Below are positions 1 to 10,684 of a DNA stretch of 64,000 bases, one piece after another (positions within the stretch are counted from its first letter, which is position 1; each line of letters starts with the position of its first letter). A program made the translations under genes and the position numbers. The notes under the pieces are model-generated. The model ran no database searches and was not told the origin of the DNA. It was given only the letters and a program-made list of their open reading frames with translations. The stretch comes from Blattamonas nauphoetae (taxonomy: Eukaryota > Preaxostyla > Oxymonadida), in assembly GCA_033064195.1 (NCBI GenBank), contig JARBJD010000038.1, forward strand, positions 186,001 through 250,000. Direction: 5' to 3'.

Positions 1-2
1 GA

Positions 3-3000
3 AGTGGGATTCTGTTTTCGGAGAATTCAGATGAGATTGAGCTGGATTATGGAACGACGTACGAAGTAACTCAAGTTGAAGACGAGAAGAACGATTCATT
101 GCTGTTTGTTGGTGGACTGACGATCTCGACGATTTCAGAACCTGGTCGAGTTTTGAAAGTGTCTGGTGTTTCGTATTCTGGAGACATGAACACGACGACG
201 ATCTCGCTTTCAGGTCATTGGATGGAGACAGGAGAGTTCGCGATGGAAGTGGAGAACACAGCAGACTCGACAGACAAGGCAATTCTGACAGCCTCGTTCG
301 TTTCGTCAACGGAAGGGTCAAGCACAGGATCGCTGTATCCGACAGCGGAACTGAAATATGGAGTGGGATATCGAATTGTGAGTTTGGAGAAGAAAGTTGG
401 GAAGAATCGGAAAGTTCATGTTGAACCGAGTGCGAGATTCTCGATTGGACCAAGGCCTGCTCGTTTGACGGGATTGACGCAGAACTCACCAAGTGATGAG
501 GAGAAGGAACTGCGGCTTGTGTTGACTGGGATTGGAATGACGAATGGACCATTCAAGATTGAGCTTCATCCGGCTGGGTCACTGACAGCAGCATTCACAG
601 ATGGGACAACTGGATCGAGCACAGCGATTCTGTTCTCGACGAACGCGTCAGTTGCTCGACTGAACTATTCGACGAGATATGAAGTGATTGGCGTGCGAGA
701 CTCGTCTTCAGGGCAAGTTGCATTTGTTTCTGGACTTTCATTCGAAACTGGGTCTGAACCGACTCGTCTTGTTGGGATCTCGTCGACACTTCGATTGAAT
801 CCTTCTCAAACGACAGTTCTGATTCCAGTTTCAGGTCGAGAGCTAAAGACGACTGAAGAGTATTTGGTTGAAGTGAAAGACACGGTGTCGCCGTTCTCGG
901 TCTCAAATCTTTCGATGTCGTTCTCGTCATCGTCGTCGGAATGGATTGTCTCTGGAGTGATTTTTGGAGATTCAGTTGAGATTGTTCCGTTGCATTCGTA
1001 TTCCGTGATTGGATTCTTCGCTTCTGGGTCGTCGTCTCCGCTTTTCTTTGAACCGATTTCTTTCACCGTTCCCGAAACTCCTTTTATTGCTTCGATTTCT
1101 GCAACCTTCACCTCAGCCCTCAATGCTTCAATTATTCTATCACTATCTGGAACGAATCTGCTGATGGATTCAACATTCCTGATCCATCTTGTGAACTCTG
1201 CTCAGACCATCCCTGTCACATTCACCTCTGAAACGTCTGGATCATCATCCCCGATCTCATTGATTCGCCAACCTGGTCTTCCCTACGCCACGATGTTCAA
1301 AATATCGAAGATCAGCAGCGTGGCGAACCCAACGCTGGAAATCCCTATCAGCTCCAAGACATTCGGGCCATTCACTGCTCCAACTGAGTTGTTTCTGTTC
1401 TCCGACTCGTCAGGATCGACAGATGAATCGCTTTTTGGCGGAGAAGACTTTCCAGCGAGATCGCTTGGGTTGTTGTTCGATGTTGTGAAACGGTTGACTC
1501 TGAAGCGATTGACCATCAGCACTGTGAATTCGACGATTTTGGAGAAAGGCCTTGACTTCCGTTCGATGCGAGTGAAACTGACGGACAGTGTGACATCTCA
1601 CCCGACGATTAAAGTGAAGCCAGAGAATGGAGTAGCGTGGATGCTTCGCGGAAATGGGCGACTTGAACTGGAATCGCTGACGATTGTTGGATCATCGGAA
1701 CTGAAAGCTAAGGGATCAGGTCTTGTTTGGATGGATGGAGGATCGATTGAGATGTCGAAAGTTATTCTGAAATTACTTGAGACATCGTCGCCGATTTTGG
1801 AGCTGTCATCACTCTCACACGCATCGCTCAGCGAGACCTCGTTTTCGGGGAGTATTGAGAGTGTGTTTGCGAAAGTATCGGATACAGCCAACATGACACT
1901 GTCGAGCTGCACATTCCTTGGTCCATCGACATCATCCACTTCTCTCTCCTCATCTTATTCACAATCGAACACAGAAGACATGTGCAGCTGGACAGGGGCT
2001 GTCATCCAAACTTCAAACTCCAATCTCTACCTCTTCTCCTCACACTTCTCGCATCTCCGCCAAGGCTCAATTGAGACTGTCGATGGAAGAGTGGAGGTAT
2101 TTGGCTCAAGTTTTCAAAAGAACTTTGCTAGTTTCGAAGCATTCCCGTCGTTTAGAAGGAATATCCGCTGCAGCGGGAATGGGGAAGTTGTGATCGAGTC
2201 GCTGAGTGGAGGAGACGGAACAAAGGAGCACAGAAATGGATGGATTGTGTTGGAAGAGAACTGCACAATCGAAACCGACGATATCGCAGCCGACTCAGTG
2301 TTCTTCTCGCCGGAACTGACACCAAACGAGAAGAAAGCAGAATGGAACAAGAAAACGAAGACATTCAAACTTGGACTGAAAGGAGAGTTCCTGATTCCCT
2401 GTGGATTGTCGCTTGAAGTGTTCTCAATTGAAGAGAAGATAGAGAAATCGAAGATGACCATCCCACTCTCCTCTTCGAACACAGGCGACTGGACAGAGTC
2501 ATCGATGACGATCACACTGTCGGAAGAAAAACTGTCGCAACTGGAATCGAAACTGGAATGGCGAACTCGACTTGTGTTTGGGTCGGATGATCGCACATCG
2601 ACGTCGGTGATGCTGAAACTGAGTTCTTCGGATGAACGCAAATCGCTCTTATCACTCCACAAGAACTGGCTCCTTCCTCTGATCATCTCACTGAGTGTCC
2701 TTCTGGTCGCCTTCTTCGTGATTCTGGTGAGTGTTCTCGTCTGTCGGCGAAACAAGAAGCAGAATGCCGAAAAGTTGTCAGCTCAAAAAAAGGAACTCAA
2801 TGAAACAGACATCGCCTTCAAAATGGAGATAATAGACAACGAGATTCGCTACTACCAAGACCACTCAACATCAGCTAACCTCGTGAAAGCCCCAGACAAC
2901 GCTTTCGATCACGCCAAATCGATGGATGATCTTCGTCCTGAAAGAGGGAGACTCGATCCGACCGGATTGGTGGACACTCGAAAAGTGATGCGGTTTGGAG

Positions 3001-3641
3001 ACGAAAAGGAGACAACGATCATCTTTACGAACGACACGCTGTTCAACAGGTTGCATCGACAGCAGGTGAAGCTGATGAAAGACGAGAAGCAGCGGATGTC
3101 AATTGAATTGGCGAAGCTGGCAGAGCGAATGCGTCAGAACGTCGAGAACTTCACCGCACTGAGTCGGATCTCTCCTCATACAATTCTTCTGGACCGAGAG
3201 AACACCGTGATGCTTCAAACCGAAGAGAAGGCAGCTGACCCAACACAAAACTCGACACAGTCTTTTTTAGCGCTTAAGCCCCTCGGCGAGGGGCACGAGG
3301 GGAAGCGCTGGCAGGCCCCAGAGATCTACGAAGGGAAAGAGAAGGTGTCGGCGGAGAAAGCGGCGGTGTTCAGTTTGGGACTGATTCTTTGGGAATTGGA
3401 AACGGAAAGTGTTCCGTTTGGGGAAGTTGACTCGACGAACGCTCAGCGATTGCTTGGGACGGGATTCCAGCCCTTCGCTGACAGATCGGTGGGAGTGGAG
3501 TTGATGATTATAATTGAGAAGTGTCTGTCGTTGAAGCCGGATGATCGACCGACACTTCAAGATCTGATCACGTCACTGGAATCGTCGTCTCTGTTCAGCG
3601 ACAACCAAACCCAGCAGAATCAGGTGGACCTGAACGCTTGA
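3..3641 (+). CDS. Receptor-like type I membrane protein with cytoplasmic pseudokinase C-lobe (5' partial)
   Basis: The frame is open from the left edge, so the N-terminus lies outside the window; at least 1212 residues are visible. About 430 residues of Ser/Thr-rich repeats of roughly 100 residues (strand-rich, recurring LTG/LSG and 'F..G' spacing) are followed by a beta-helix-like stretch with SSC/LSSCTF rungs. One TM segment of about 25 hydrophobic residues lies at nt 2665-2748, followed by a basic CRRNKK stop-transfer. The C-terminal cytosolic part carries late kinase landmarks: an APEIYEG motif near nt 3318, FSLGLILWELETESVPFG, and a DDRPTLQDL ending. No glycine loop, VAIK lysine, HRD or DFG can be found, so I read it as a pseudokinase with only the C-lobe well kept. 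The beta-helix gene at 52155-56453 resembles its ectodomain. A signalling or adhesion receptor is inferred; the ligand is unknown. Confidence 0.8.
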   Translation, partial: SGILFSENSDEIELDYGTTYEVTQVEDEKNDSLLFVGGLTISTISEPGRVLKVSGVSYSGDMNTTTISLSGHWMETGEFAMEVENTADSTDKAILTASFVSSTEGSSTGSLYPTAELKYGVGYRIVSLEKKVGKNRKVHVEPSARFSIGPRPARLTGLTQNSPSDEEKELRLVLTGIGMTNGPFKIELHPAGSLTAAFTDGTTGSSTAILFSTNASVARLNYSTRYEVIGVRDSSSGQVAFVSGLSFETGSEPTRLVGISSTLRLNPSQTTVLIPVSGRELKTTEEYLVEVKDTVSPFSVSNLSMSFSSSSSEWIVSGVIFGDSVEIVPLHSYSVIGFFASGSSSPLFFEPISFTVPETPFIASISATFTSALNASIILSLSGTNLLMDSTFLIHLVNSAQTIPVTFTSETSGSSSPISLIRQPGLPYATMFKISKISSVANPTLEIPISSKTFGPFTAPTELFLFSDSSGSTDESLFGGEDFPARSLGLLFDVVKRLTLKRLTISTVNSTILEKGLDFRSMRVKLTDSVTSHPTIKVKPENGVAWMLRGNGRLELESLTIVGSSELKAKGSGLVWMDGGSIEMSKVILKLLETSSPILELSSLSHASLSETSFSGSIESVFAKVSDTANMTLSSCTFLGPSTSSTSLSSSYSQSNTEDMCSWTGAVIQTSNSNLYLFSSHFSHLRQGSIETVDGRVEVFGSSFQKNFASFEAFPSFRRNIRCSGNGEVVIESLSGGDGTKEHRNGWIVLEENCTIETDDIAADSVFFSPELTPNEKKAEWNKKTKTFKLGLKGEFLIPCGLSLEVFSIEEKIEKSKMTIPLSSSNTGDWTESSMTITLSEEKLSQLESKLEWRTRLVFGSDDRTSTSVMLKLSSSDERKSLLSLHKNWLLPLIISLSVLLVAFFVILVSVLVCRRNKKQNAEKLSAQKKELNETDIAFKMEIIDNEIRYYQDHSTSANLVKAPDNAFDHAKSMDDLRPERGRLDPTGLVDTRKVMRFGDEKETTIIFTNDTLFNRLHRQQVKLMKDEKQRMSIELAKLAERMRQNVENFTALSRISPHTILLDRENTVMLQTEEKAADPTQNSTQSFLALKPLGEGHEGKRWQAPEIYEGKEKVSAEKAAVFSLGLILWELETESVPFGEVDSTNAQRLLGTGFQPFADRSVGVELMIIIEKCLSLKPDDRPTLQDLITSLESSSLFSDNQTQQNQVDLNA

Positions 3642-4738
3642 CACATCGCTTGATCCCCATCGTTCTCACTTCATCCTCACAATCATCACATCACTCTGAT
3701 TATCTCTCTTTACACAACCTCCTGCTCACATCTCACGCGAGCATCGTTCAAGCTATCTCGATACCTCTTCTCGCATGAGATGACCACTTCATCCATGCGA
3801 GTCTTTGTTGGACACCCAATCCATCCTCACTCTTAATTTCTCTGGCATCACACTCTGTTCAGACTGAGCTGAGTTAGACTCGTCTCTCAGATGGAGACTT
3901 GTCTCGCTCAGGTTCGCTCTGACCACTCGCTTCAGCAAGAGCGATCGACAAACCAAACCAAAATCACTCGTCACATTCACACGTGTGTTCGTTTTCCTCA
4001 TTCGTGTTTATCCCACCATTGTCATCCTCTTGCTGACTTTGTGAGTGGGAACGATTTGTGGTCATGATTTTGGAAGCCAATCTTCAATCTGTCGCCACTT
4101 CCGCACGTTTTTTGGTTTAAGAAGCCACCGCAGTCACCCTTCTTTGGTTGTGAGATCATCTCATTGAATCATCTGGCGTCTTCTTTCTCCTCGTATCTTT
4201 TCATTACCCGCTTTTCCAACGTAGAGATCCGCTTTCCACGTCACGTTTGTTTTTGCCTCTTTCGTCCACTCGTCATACGTGGAGTTTCTTTCATCTTTGT
4301 CCACATCGTCTTTTCGTCCTTTTTCGAGGAAAGGCGAGATCCACACCGCTCTCGATTCTGGACTTTTCTTCAATCCAACATCGCTCTTCTGTGATTTCCG
4401 ATCTATGGTTTCTTCTTTTCGAGATGAAGAAAGTTTGAGAAAAAATTTATGAAACATTGAATAAGTTCGCCAAAATCATGAGATGATGTCTTATTCGACT
4501 TCTGTTCTGAGTGATCTTCCCCCTGACTTTTTTGATCAACTCGTCAAAACGAATTCTCACGGATTGTTTTCCTTTTCCAATATAATATTGAAGAAAAATA
4601 GGGCAATACTGAGATGAGTGAAACGAGTGTCACCAATCCGGCCCTTTTTCTGTGCGGTGCAGTGCGGAAGTTAAAACTGCAACGTCGACATGAGAAAGCT
4701 AGGGAGAGCATACTGGGTTTATCTTCTTCCTCGGAGAG
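3642..4738. other. Intergenic, no gene recognised
   Basis: Pyrimidine-rich sequence follows the receptor stop codon, then becomes AT-rich. Short open frames on both strands show no family resemblance or splice-linked continuation. The last eight bases (4731-4738, TCGGAGAG) are the left target-site copy of the transposon that begins at 4739. Confidence 0.5.
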
Positions 4739-7131
4739 TAGGCTTGTCTGACCGGCCTAAAGTGGCGGTCAATGTCAGTTGAGAATTGTTCAAAGGGTCA
4801 GATCAGATCTGATCCTTAAAATTACATGCTATGGACAAATCACGACAACTTTACCGATATACGTGACTGGAGTTGCTTACAGATGCCGCCTGGCAGCATA
4901 CTTACACTTCTTCATTCTTCTCCACGATCCACCTTCATCTGAACTGTGTCTTTTCGCTATCTCTGTTTCATTCTCACTTTTCGACAGAGAGTCGACCTCA
5001 CCTCTCGATTCAATAGTGTTCGGAGCAGAAATACCCGTCGTGTTGACAGTCCCCCAGGCTTTTGCTCTCGATGTAGATCCAACGCACAGGACAGTTTTTC
5101 AATCTTCTTTTCATGTTTTCATCACTTTTTCATTGATATTCTTCCATTCCATGGACCATCATCAGTCTATTTCATCAGACTTTCGCAATCTCCGTTCACT
5201 CATCTCCTTCACGTCACTGCCAACTATTTCTCGCTGGTTTAGCTCTCTCCTCTGGTCTGACGTATATCACACTGAACCATTCACTCATATGTGAGAATAT
5301 TTTTCAATTGTGCCATCACAGTATGGTCAGTCACAAAATGTGAAAATTAGCCTAATTATCATTTCGCTGTTCAATAGACAGAGTACAGGTGAATTTTTGG
5401 ATTTCAAGCCTGATCGAGCTTGAAACGGCCGTTTTAAGAACAGCACATTTTTGCACACTTTTTTTGCAAAACAAGTTCAAAGACAGGGAAAGGATGGAAA
5501 ACAACAAAAAAAGAGGTCTCTATGTGAGATAAAGGAAATAAATCATCCATTAAAGAGAAAAATAGAAAAAACGTGAGATTTCTGGGTTGATCGAGACAAC
5601 TTCTATGGTTTTTTGAAATTGAAAAAAGTTCAGAAATGATGTTTTTCGAGATGATAAACGAAAAAGGACGATTTTTTTGGAGAGTTTCTGCGTCTGTGCA
5701 ATTTGGTGACGGGTGGCACATTTCAAAATTATTCTCCCATATCGTTCACGCTAGAAAGGCCCAGAATCGCTCCTTCATGACAATATTCGATCTGACACTT
5801 CGAATCGAACCGAATGTGATGCTTTACTGACTCGATTGTCACGACGTGATGGTTTTAAACGAGGGAGTGTGCACACAGCAGCGGCAGACAAGTAACTTCA
5901 TCACTTTCTTTAGCTTCGACGAGTCGAGCTGTTCTGTCGCACCGTCTGCCCGATCATCGCTTGTCTCAACGCCACAACTTCTTATCCTGCACACACTCCA
6001 TCCAGGAACTCTCCACTCATCTGCCAACACCAGCTCAGTCCCACTCTCGCTCACACCGTACACCTCTCCACTGCCTGTACTGGTTGGAATCCTCACTCCA
6101 CACACCCCAACATCAACCCAACACTCCCACCCCAATACATTCAACTGCAGTAGCGAACGCGATGTTTAAATCCTTCTCTCTCACCGTTCCAGTCAATTCC
6201 CCGTGCGTTGATCTGATGAGACACAACAGCAAGTCAATCCCGTCCATCCCATCCCCGCGCCTCTCTGCCTCTCTCCCGCGCCTCTCTCCGACTCCACAAT
6301 TCCTTGACTCGCAATTCGTTCACTCACCATCTCCATCCCCCTCCAGATACAGTGGCACCTCACCACCGTCACAATTCGGCTTCTTCATTCTGTCTGAGAA
6401 CTCCGACGTTGTTCTATCTCTCCTCGCCTGTCTGACTGACTTTCAACGCTGGTCAGGCCTCTCCTCCTTCAACGCCGCACAGGCGGAGTTGACTGTTGTG
6501 GTGTGTGTGGAGGAGCATCTGATGCTGCCAACCCACACTCTCTGCAAGCCAGTCTCGCTCTGCGATTGACGATAGCCTCGCAAGTCGCTTACTCTCGCTC
6601 GTCTCGTTCGACATGTCGCTGGACCAGACTGTTCCAACCCAATTGGCACATGCAAATTCCGATTCTTTCATTCCGATCAACATCAGGCAGCAGCTGTTGT
6701 TGGAGGAAACACACAGTCTTGTCACTGACACTCTCATTTCTCCACCAGAAGCAGCTGGATTCGATCCCGTTCACTTCAAATCGAGTTTTGTATTATTGAC
6801 AAAGACCAGAGGACATGCCCCGAGAATAGTTTCTGTGAGAAACGATGAATCAGTTTGATCAATTGTCCATAACTGTGTTGTTGAACTGCCCGTCGAGGAA
6901 ATGTCAAACAACAAGAGCGAAACAGCTTCCTTGAAGTGATAATTATATAATTATTTCATTTCCAGTAGAAAATACAATGATATTCATGTCTAAACTTGTC
7001 ATTTCAGATCATTGTGAACACTCGTCGGAGAAATGGTATTTCCCTATTATGGGTTCCGAGATTTCTCCGGTCCGTGACCGTCAGTACTTTTCGGTAAAAA
7101 CTGACCGGTCAGTGCCGGTCAGACAAGCATA
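4739..7131. mobile_element. hAT-type DNA transposon, 2393 bp, non-autonomous
   Basis: The left end reads TAGGCTTGTCTGACCGGC and the inverted right end TATGCTTGTCTGACCGGC, one mismatch in 18. The element is bracketed by perfect 8-bp direct repeats TCGGAGAG at 4731-4738 and 7132-7139. Eight-base target duplications and TA-starting termini fit the hAT superfamily. The right-hand 110 bp (about 7020-7131) is closely repeated in inverse orientation at 63610-63720, the end of a second family member. No transposase is recognisable inside, so it would need help in trans. The interior at 5846-6858 has a host-coding look and may be captured sequence. Confidence 0.85.
5846..6858 (+). pseudogene. Possible host gene fragments carried inside the hAT element
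   Basis: Base composition changes here to the C/T-rich, codon-like style of host genes elsewhere in the window. Two stretches read well: one from ATG 6163 (MFKSFSLTVPVNSP, Ser/Pro-rich, then FFILSENSDVVLSLLACL) and one from ATG 6613 (MSLDQTVPTQLAHANSD, ending at 6858). They lie in different registers and may be exons joined by an intron, or parts of a broken capture. I do not recognise the source gene. Transposon-internal host-like sequence is known for Pack-type elements; applying that here is inference. Confidence 0.3.
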
Positions 7132-7339
7132 TCGGAGAGTTGGTAAGTGCTCCTTTGGACGCTCGCTGCCAAAACAGCCAGGTTGGTCTGTGAGGACCAA
7201 AAATGACTACTTGGGGGATGTTCGGATCTCAGTCTGATAGATTCTTTTTCATTGCTCAATTCGACGGACGCTAACAATTTCGGTAATAATACAGACAAAT
7301 GTAAATTGGTATCTTTCTCACATATATCGCCATTTTGTT

Positions 7340-7640
7340 ATTCTCCCACGCGGTCCCGAGAAAACCTTAAAATACGTTTCCCGTTTTGAATCCAAAAAAA
7401 TGCATTGTTTTGAAAAGATCTCGACAAAAGTTGCTCATAAAAAGAAACCATTTTTTTCCTAAGTAGTTTTTGTCGAGAAAAATATGGATTTTTTTCGTTT
7501 TTCCCAAATACCCAAAATTTGGTCTCCAATGTTTTTTTACGAAATGTTCCTTTAACCAAAAATTGAGAAAAAATGAATACCATTCCGCCTCCATTTGGGT
7601 GAGAATTTTTGATGTCATAAAAAAGTTCGAATCCACATCA
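7340..7640. repeat. Dispersed AT-rich repeat R1, copy 1
   Basis: The stretch GATCTCGACAAAAGTTGCTC near 7419, followed by TTTTTGTCGAGAAAAATATG and a TTTCCCAAATACCC block, recurs with small changes at about 22998-23100. The CCCGAGAAAACCT edge at about 7350 matches the edge of the R1 copies near 19650-19800 and 22870. It shows no coding capacity and looks like a fragment of a non-autonomous element whose most complete copy is at 22838-23330. Confidence 0.6.
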
Positions 7641-7924
7641 TCGAAACTCGTCTCATCACACAGGAGAGACAGATATTGTTCATACTTGGATATTCGTTGG
7701 AGACACCATTCAACGTCTTTATCGTGAAACCAGTCCAGATACTGGCTCGATGGACAAGTCTCGTTTTTTGATGCGAGTCCTCGAACTTTTTTATGATGTC
7801 AAAAATCCCGACCCATTTTGTTTCCACCTTTTAAGGAAATTGTTTAGAAAAAAGTTGTGTTACAATTGAAATGATGATAAAAAGTCAAGTCACAACAGAA
7901 TTCGGGTTCAAATTCAGAGGAATT

Positions 7925-8525
7925 TCATCCATCATCGACATCTAGACTGTCTTCAGGCTCTTCTTCACTTTCGAACAAGACTTGTACATCTTCTTTAATT
8001 ATCTCTTCAATTTCTTCTTCTTCCTCCTCTGGAGGTGGATCATAGGTGAGAACGTTGGCAACAAATTGTTCAAATGGGATGTTTAGGAGTCTGCGACCCG
8101 CAAATGCTGCGATGTATTCCTGAAGTTGGTGTTTTCTAATCCCGTACGGAGGCAGAAAACGTCTGAAAGTGAACCACGGTGTCGTGCCGATAGCCGATTC
8201 TGTGCAGTGATCTGTATGTTGAGAAATCATCATGGTATATTATTGACACTGGGTGGTATTTTTTGTTGTCCGGACCTTCGCATTCCCATCTCTCAATCCA
8301 CTCTGGATAAAGGTGTCTTGCACGTTCAGCTGCCGTCCTAGCAGCTCTTTCGTGTGTTCCATCTTTGCGAGTTGGACCATTTTCAACGATGGTCAGGTCG
8401 TAATGATCTGAGTCGTTTGTTTCCAGCGAGTCCTCGTCGTCATGTATGATTTTAACTGTGTCTTGAGTGGTATTGAGTTTTTGTTTGTATTTTTGGCGAC
8501 ACTGCATGATTGTTGGTTGATACAT
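7925..8525 (-). pseudogene. Unrecognised broken coding remnant with acidic tail
   Basis: Open stretches on the minus strand together suggest one former protein. The upstream part contains a THERAARTAAERARHLYPEW helix-like run. The downstream part reads WFTFRRFLPPYGIRKHQ and then a Glu-rich acidic tail (DPPPEEEEEE). The open stretches are not in one register. No family is recognised. Its place among decayed transposons suggests accessory protein debris from a mobile element, but it could be a decayed host gene. Confidence 0.25.
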
Positions 8526-9049
8526 CTTTGGACGTCAAATCATTAGAAAGATAGATTCTGATATGATTCAAACAAAACTGGAAACTCCAAAATAGGAGAC
8601 AGATCTCAGCCCAAAAAAAAGGGAGCTGAGGTCAGGTGATCTCAGATCATTAGCGATTGATCTCAGCTCGCAAATGTCTGATCATGGCCGATGAGAGCAC
8701 CGAGTCCATTGTCTCCCACTGTACCAATGTTTGACATCGGACCACTTAAATTGACCAAGTCTCCAATGTCAGGGATGGAACAACCTACATCAAAGACAAC
8801 GAGCAAAAAAATGGTATCCTGACGTGAGATCAAAATAAGGAATTGATTTGTTTGATTCGGGATGACACTCTGAATGGGTATGATGTTGGAATCAGATTCA
8901 ACCCATCTTTTGATTTGCGTAACTGTCCTGTTCCCGCACCTGACATTGCCATACCAGTGCCACATTTCCTGACAAAGCCGCATGCTTGGATGGCAGATGA
9001 ATCATTTTCAAGGAAAGAAAGCATCAATTACGAAAGTAGGTCGAAATGA
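8526..9049. other. Transposon-debris spacer
   Basis: This stretch contains several GATCTCAG-type repeats at 8590-8660, loosely like the inverted GATCTCA repeats at 12985-13015. They could be worn ends of an element enclosing the transposase remnants between them, but no target duplication is visible. No gene can be supported. Confidence 0.25.
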
Positions 9050-10600
9050 GATACATTCGAGATAGATGGAGGTCCGGAACTTTCTTCATTATAGAGAGAA
9101 AAAACGAGTTACGAATGACCGATTGACACGAACTGTCACAAAAAACACAACAGTCAAACAGACTGTTCACCGTGATCGTGCCAGACAGATCGAGGCATAC
9201 TCTAGAATCCTTGATTCACCAACACATTCTTCCAGGGCAGGCATTTTTTGTGGAGTTTGTCGTGTTTTTACACCATGCCAAGGCGCATGGAACACAACAC
9301 GCTGAAAACACGTGTTTGTTGTCATTTGACAACGAAGTGTCCCTTGTTCCACGTCATGATTGATAAGATCTTTGAACAACAATTAAACCTCTTGAAACAT
9401 GATTCCAGTACAGCCCAAACACTCCAAATCTGTTCAAAGAAACCAACAATACCGGAAAAGTCCATCGTGAACCTTCCAACTGTGGTATCATTTCTACAGA
9501 CCACCACGATGTCCATCTCTGGTCAAAAAGACAGTATTTATAGAATATGTGGAAATGGGGTAATTTTTGTTCCATGTGCTGCTCAAAAGTTCATCAAAAT
9601 GGGAAACCTTCCCTAAAAATGGATTGAGAATGAAAAGGAAGCCACAATATCGTGTGTCCGGTCCGTGCTTGATATCGAACGTCATCAAGGACCTCGTTCA
9701 CATCACGAACAATGTTTGATCGTAAGAAACAGTTCTTCGATTCAAGCAAGTAAATTGGATAACCCACAAATTCTTACCCACCTCAACGCTCCCCGAAGTG
9801 CAAGATCTTGAAGATGAGCCGGAGTTCCATTCTCTGGCCATCCAAAGTTTGGGAGCTGGCGGGGAGACAGGAAAGAATATAGCCGAAACTACACGAGCTG
9901 TGATTCAAGCGATTGACCTCGATCCGAATTACTGTGTCGGGCTTGGCACTGACGGAGCTTCCAATATGGTTGGAGAATACAAAGGAGCCGTGATACTTCT
10001 GGCGTCATTTTGTAATTGCGTTCCGAATCCACTGCTCCAATCATCGGATCGCTCTTCCAGGGAAGGATCTTCAGAAGGAGTCCAGTCTCAAGATCTACCA
10101 AAAAGTTGAATCAGTTGCTGCAAAACTCTCCTCGCTGTTTGAGTCAATGTTTGTCATCAATCCTCCATTCTATCACACCACTTTCATCTGTATTGGCCAC
10201 CATCAAAACAGGAAATGCGATGGACTTCTCAATTCACAAGCACATAAACGAAATCTCCTTCTTGGATGCTCTTATCATCATGGAATCTGTGCTGTCAATC
10301 CTATTGTCACTCCAAAGCTCTATTCAAGTTCATGGAATGACTCAACCTCATTTTCTTTCAGTTTTCAATCATACTCAAATGGAACTAAGGAATCTCCTCA
10401 CTACCAATACCATCGTAACCAAACTGAAAATTGTTGTCACTACATGTCTCATCTCCCAAACGGTTTCAACTTTGCCCGCAACAGAGTGGTTTAATCTTCC
10501 ATCAAAACAAATGTGAATGCCACACTTGTAAGTATCAAAACACGTTTTCCGTCCACAGAATTCCTCCAGTGCTTCAGTATCTTTGTTTTTTTAAAAAAGA
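9050..10600 (+). pseudogene. Decayed hAT-type transposase (DUF4371-like)
   Basis: The diagnostic segment is at about 9790-10100: VGLGTDGASNMVGEYKG (catalytic-Asp region of DUF4371/ZNF862-like hAT transposases), followed in another register by RIHCSNHRIALPGKDL, equivalent to the IHC.AHR.LAL motif. Further downstream, helical sequence (KVESVAAKLSSLFESMF) continues. Frames change at least once between the two motifs and stops are frequent. The upstream part, 9050-9790, is only weakly legible. The typical C-terminal dimerisation motif is absent, probably truncated near 10.6 kb where the next transposase begins. Confidence 0.65.
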
Positions 10601-10684
10601 AGTCAATCTTCGTATTGTGGACATTCGAGAACTCCACACTTTTTTATCTCCTCGCTCCGTTCAATTGTTCAATCCGATTTCATC

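Noticed and set aside
4161-4457. A 98-codon minus-strand frame upstream of the first hAT element
   Set aside because: Charged low-complexity sequence with no relatives and an equal-length frame on the other strand; no support as a gene.
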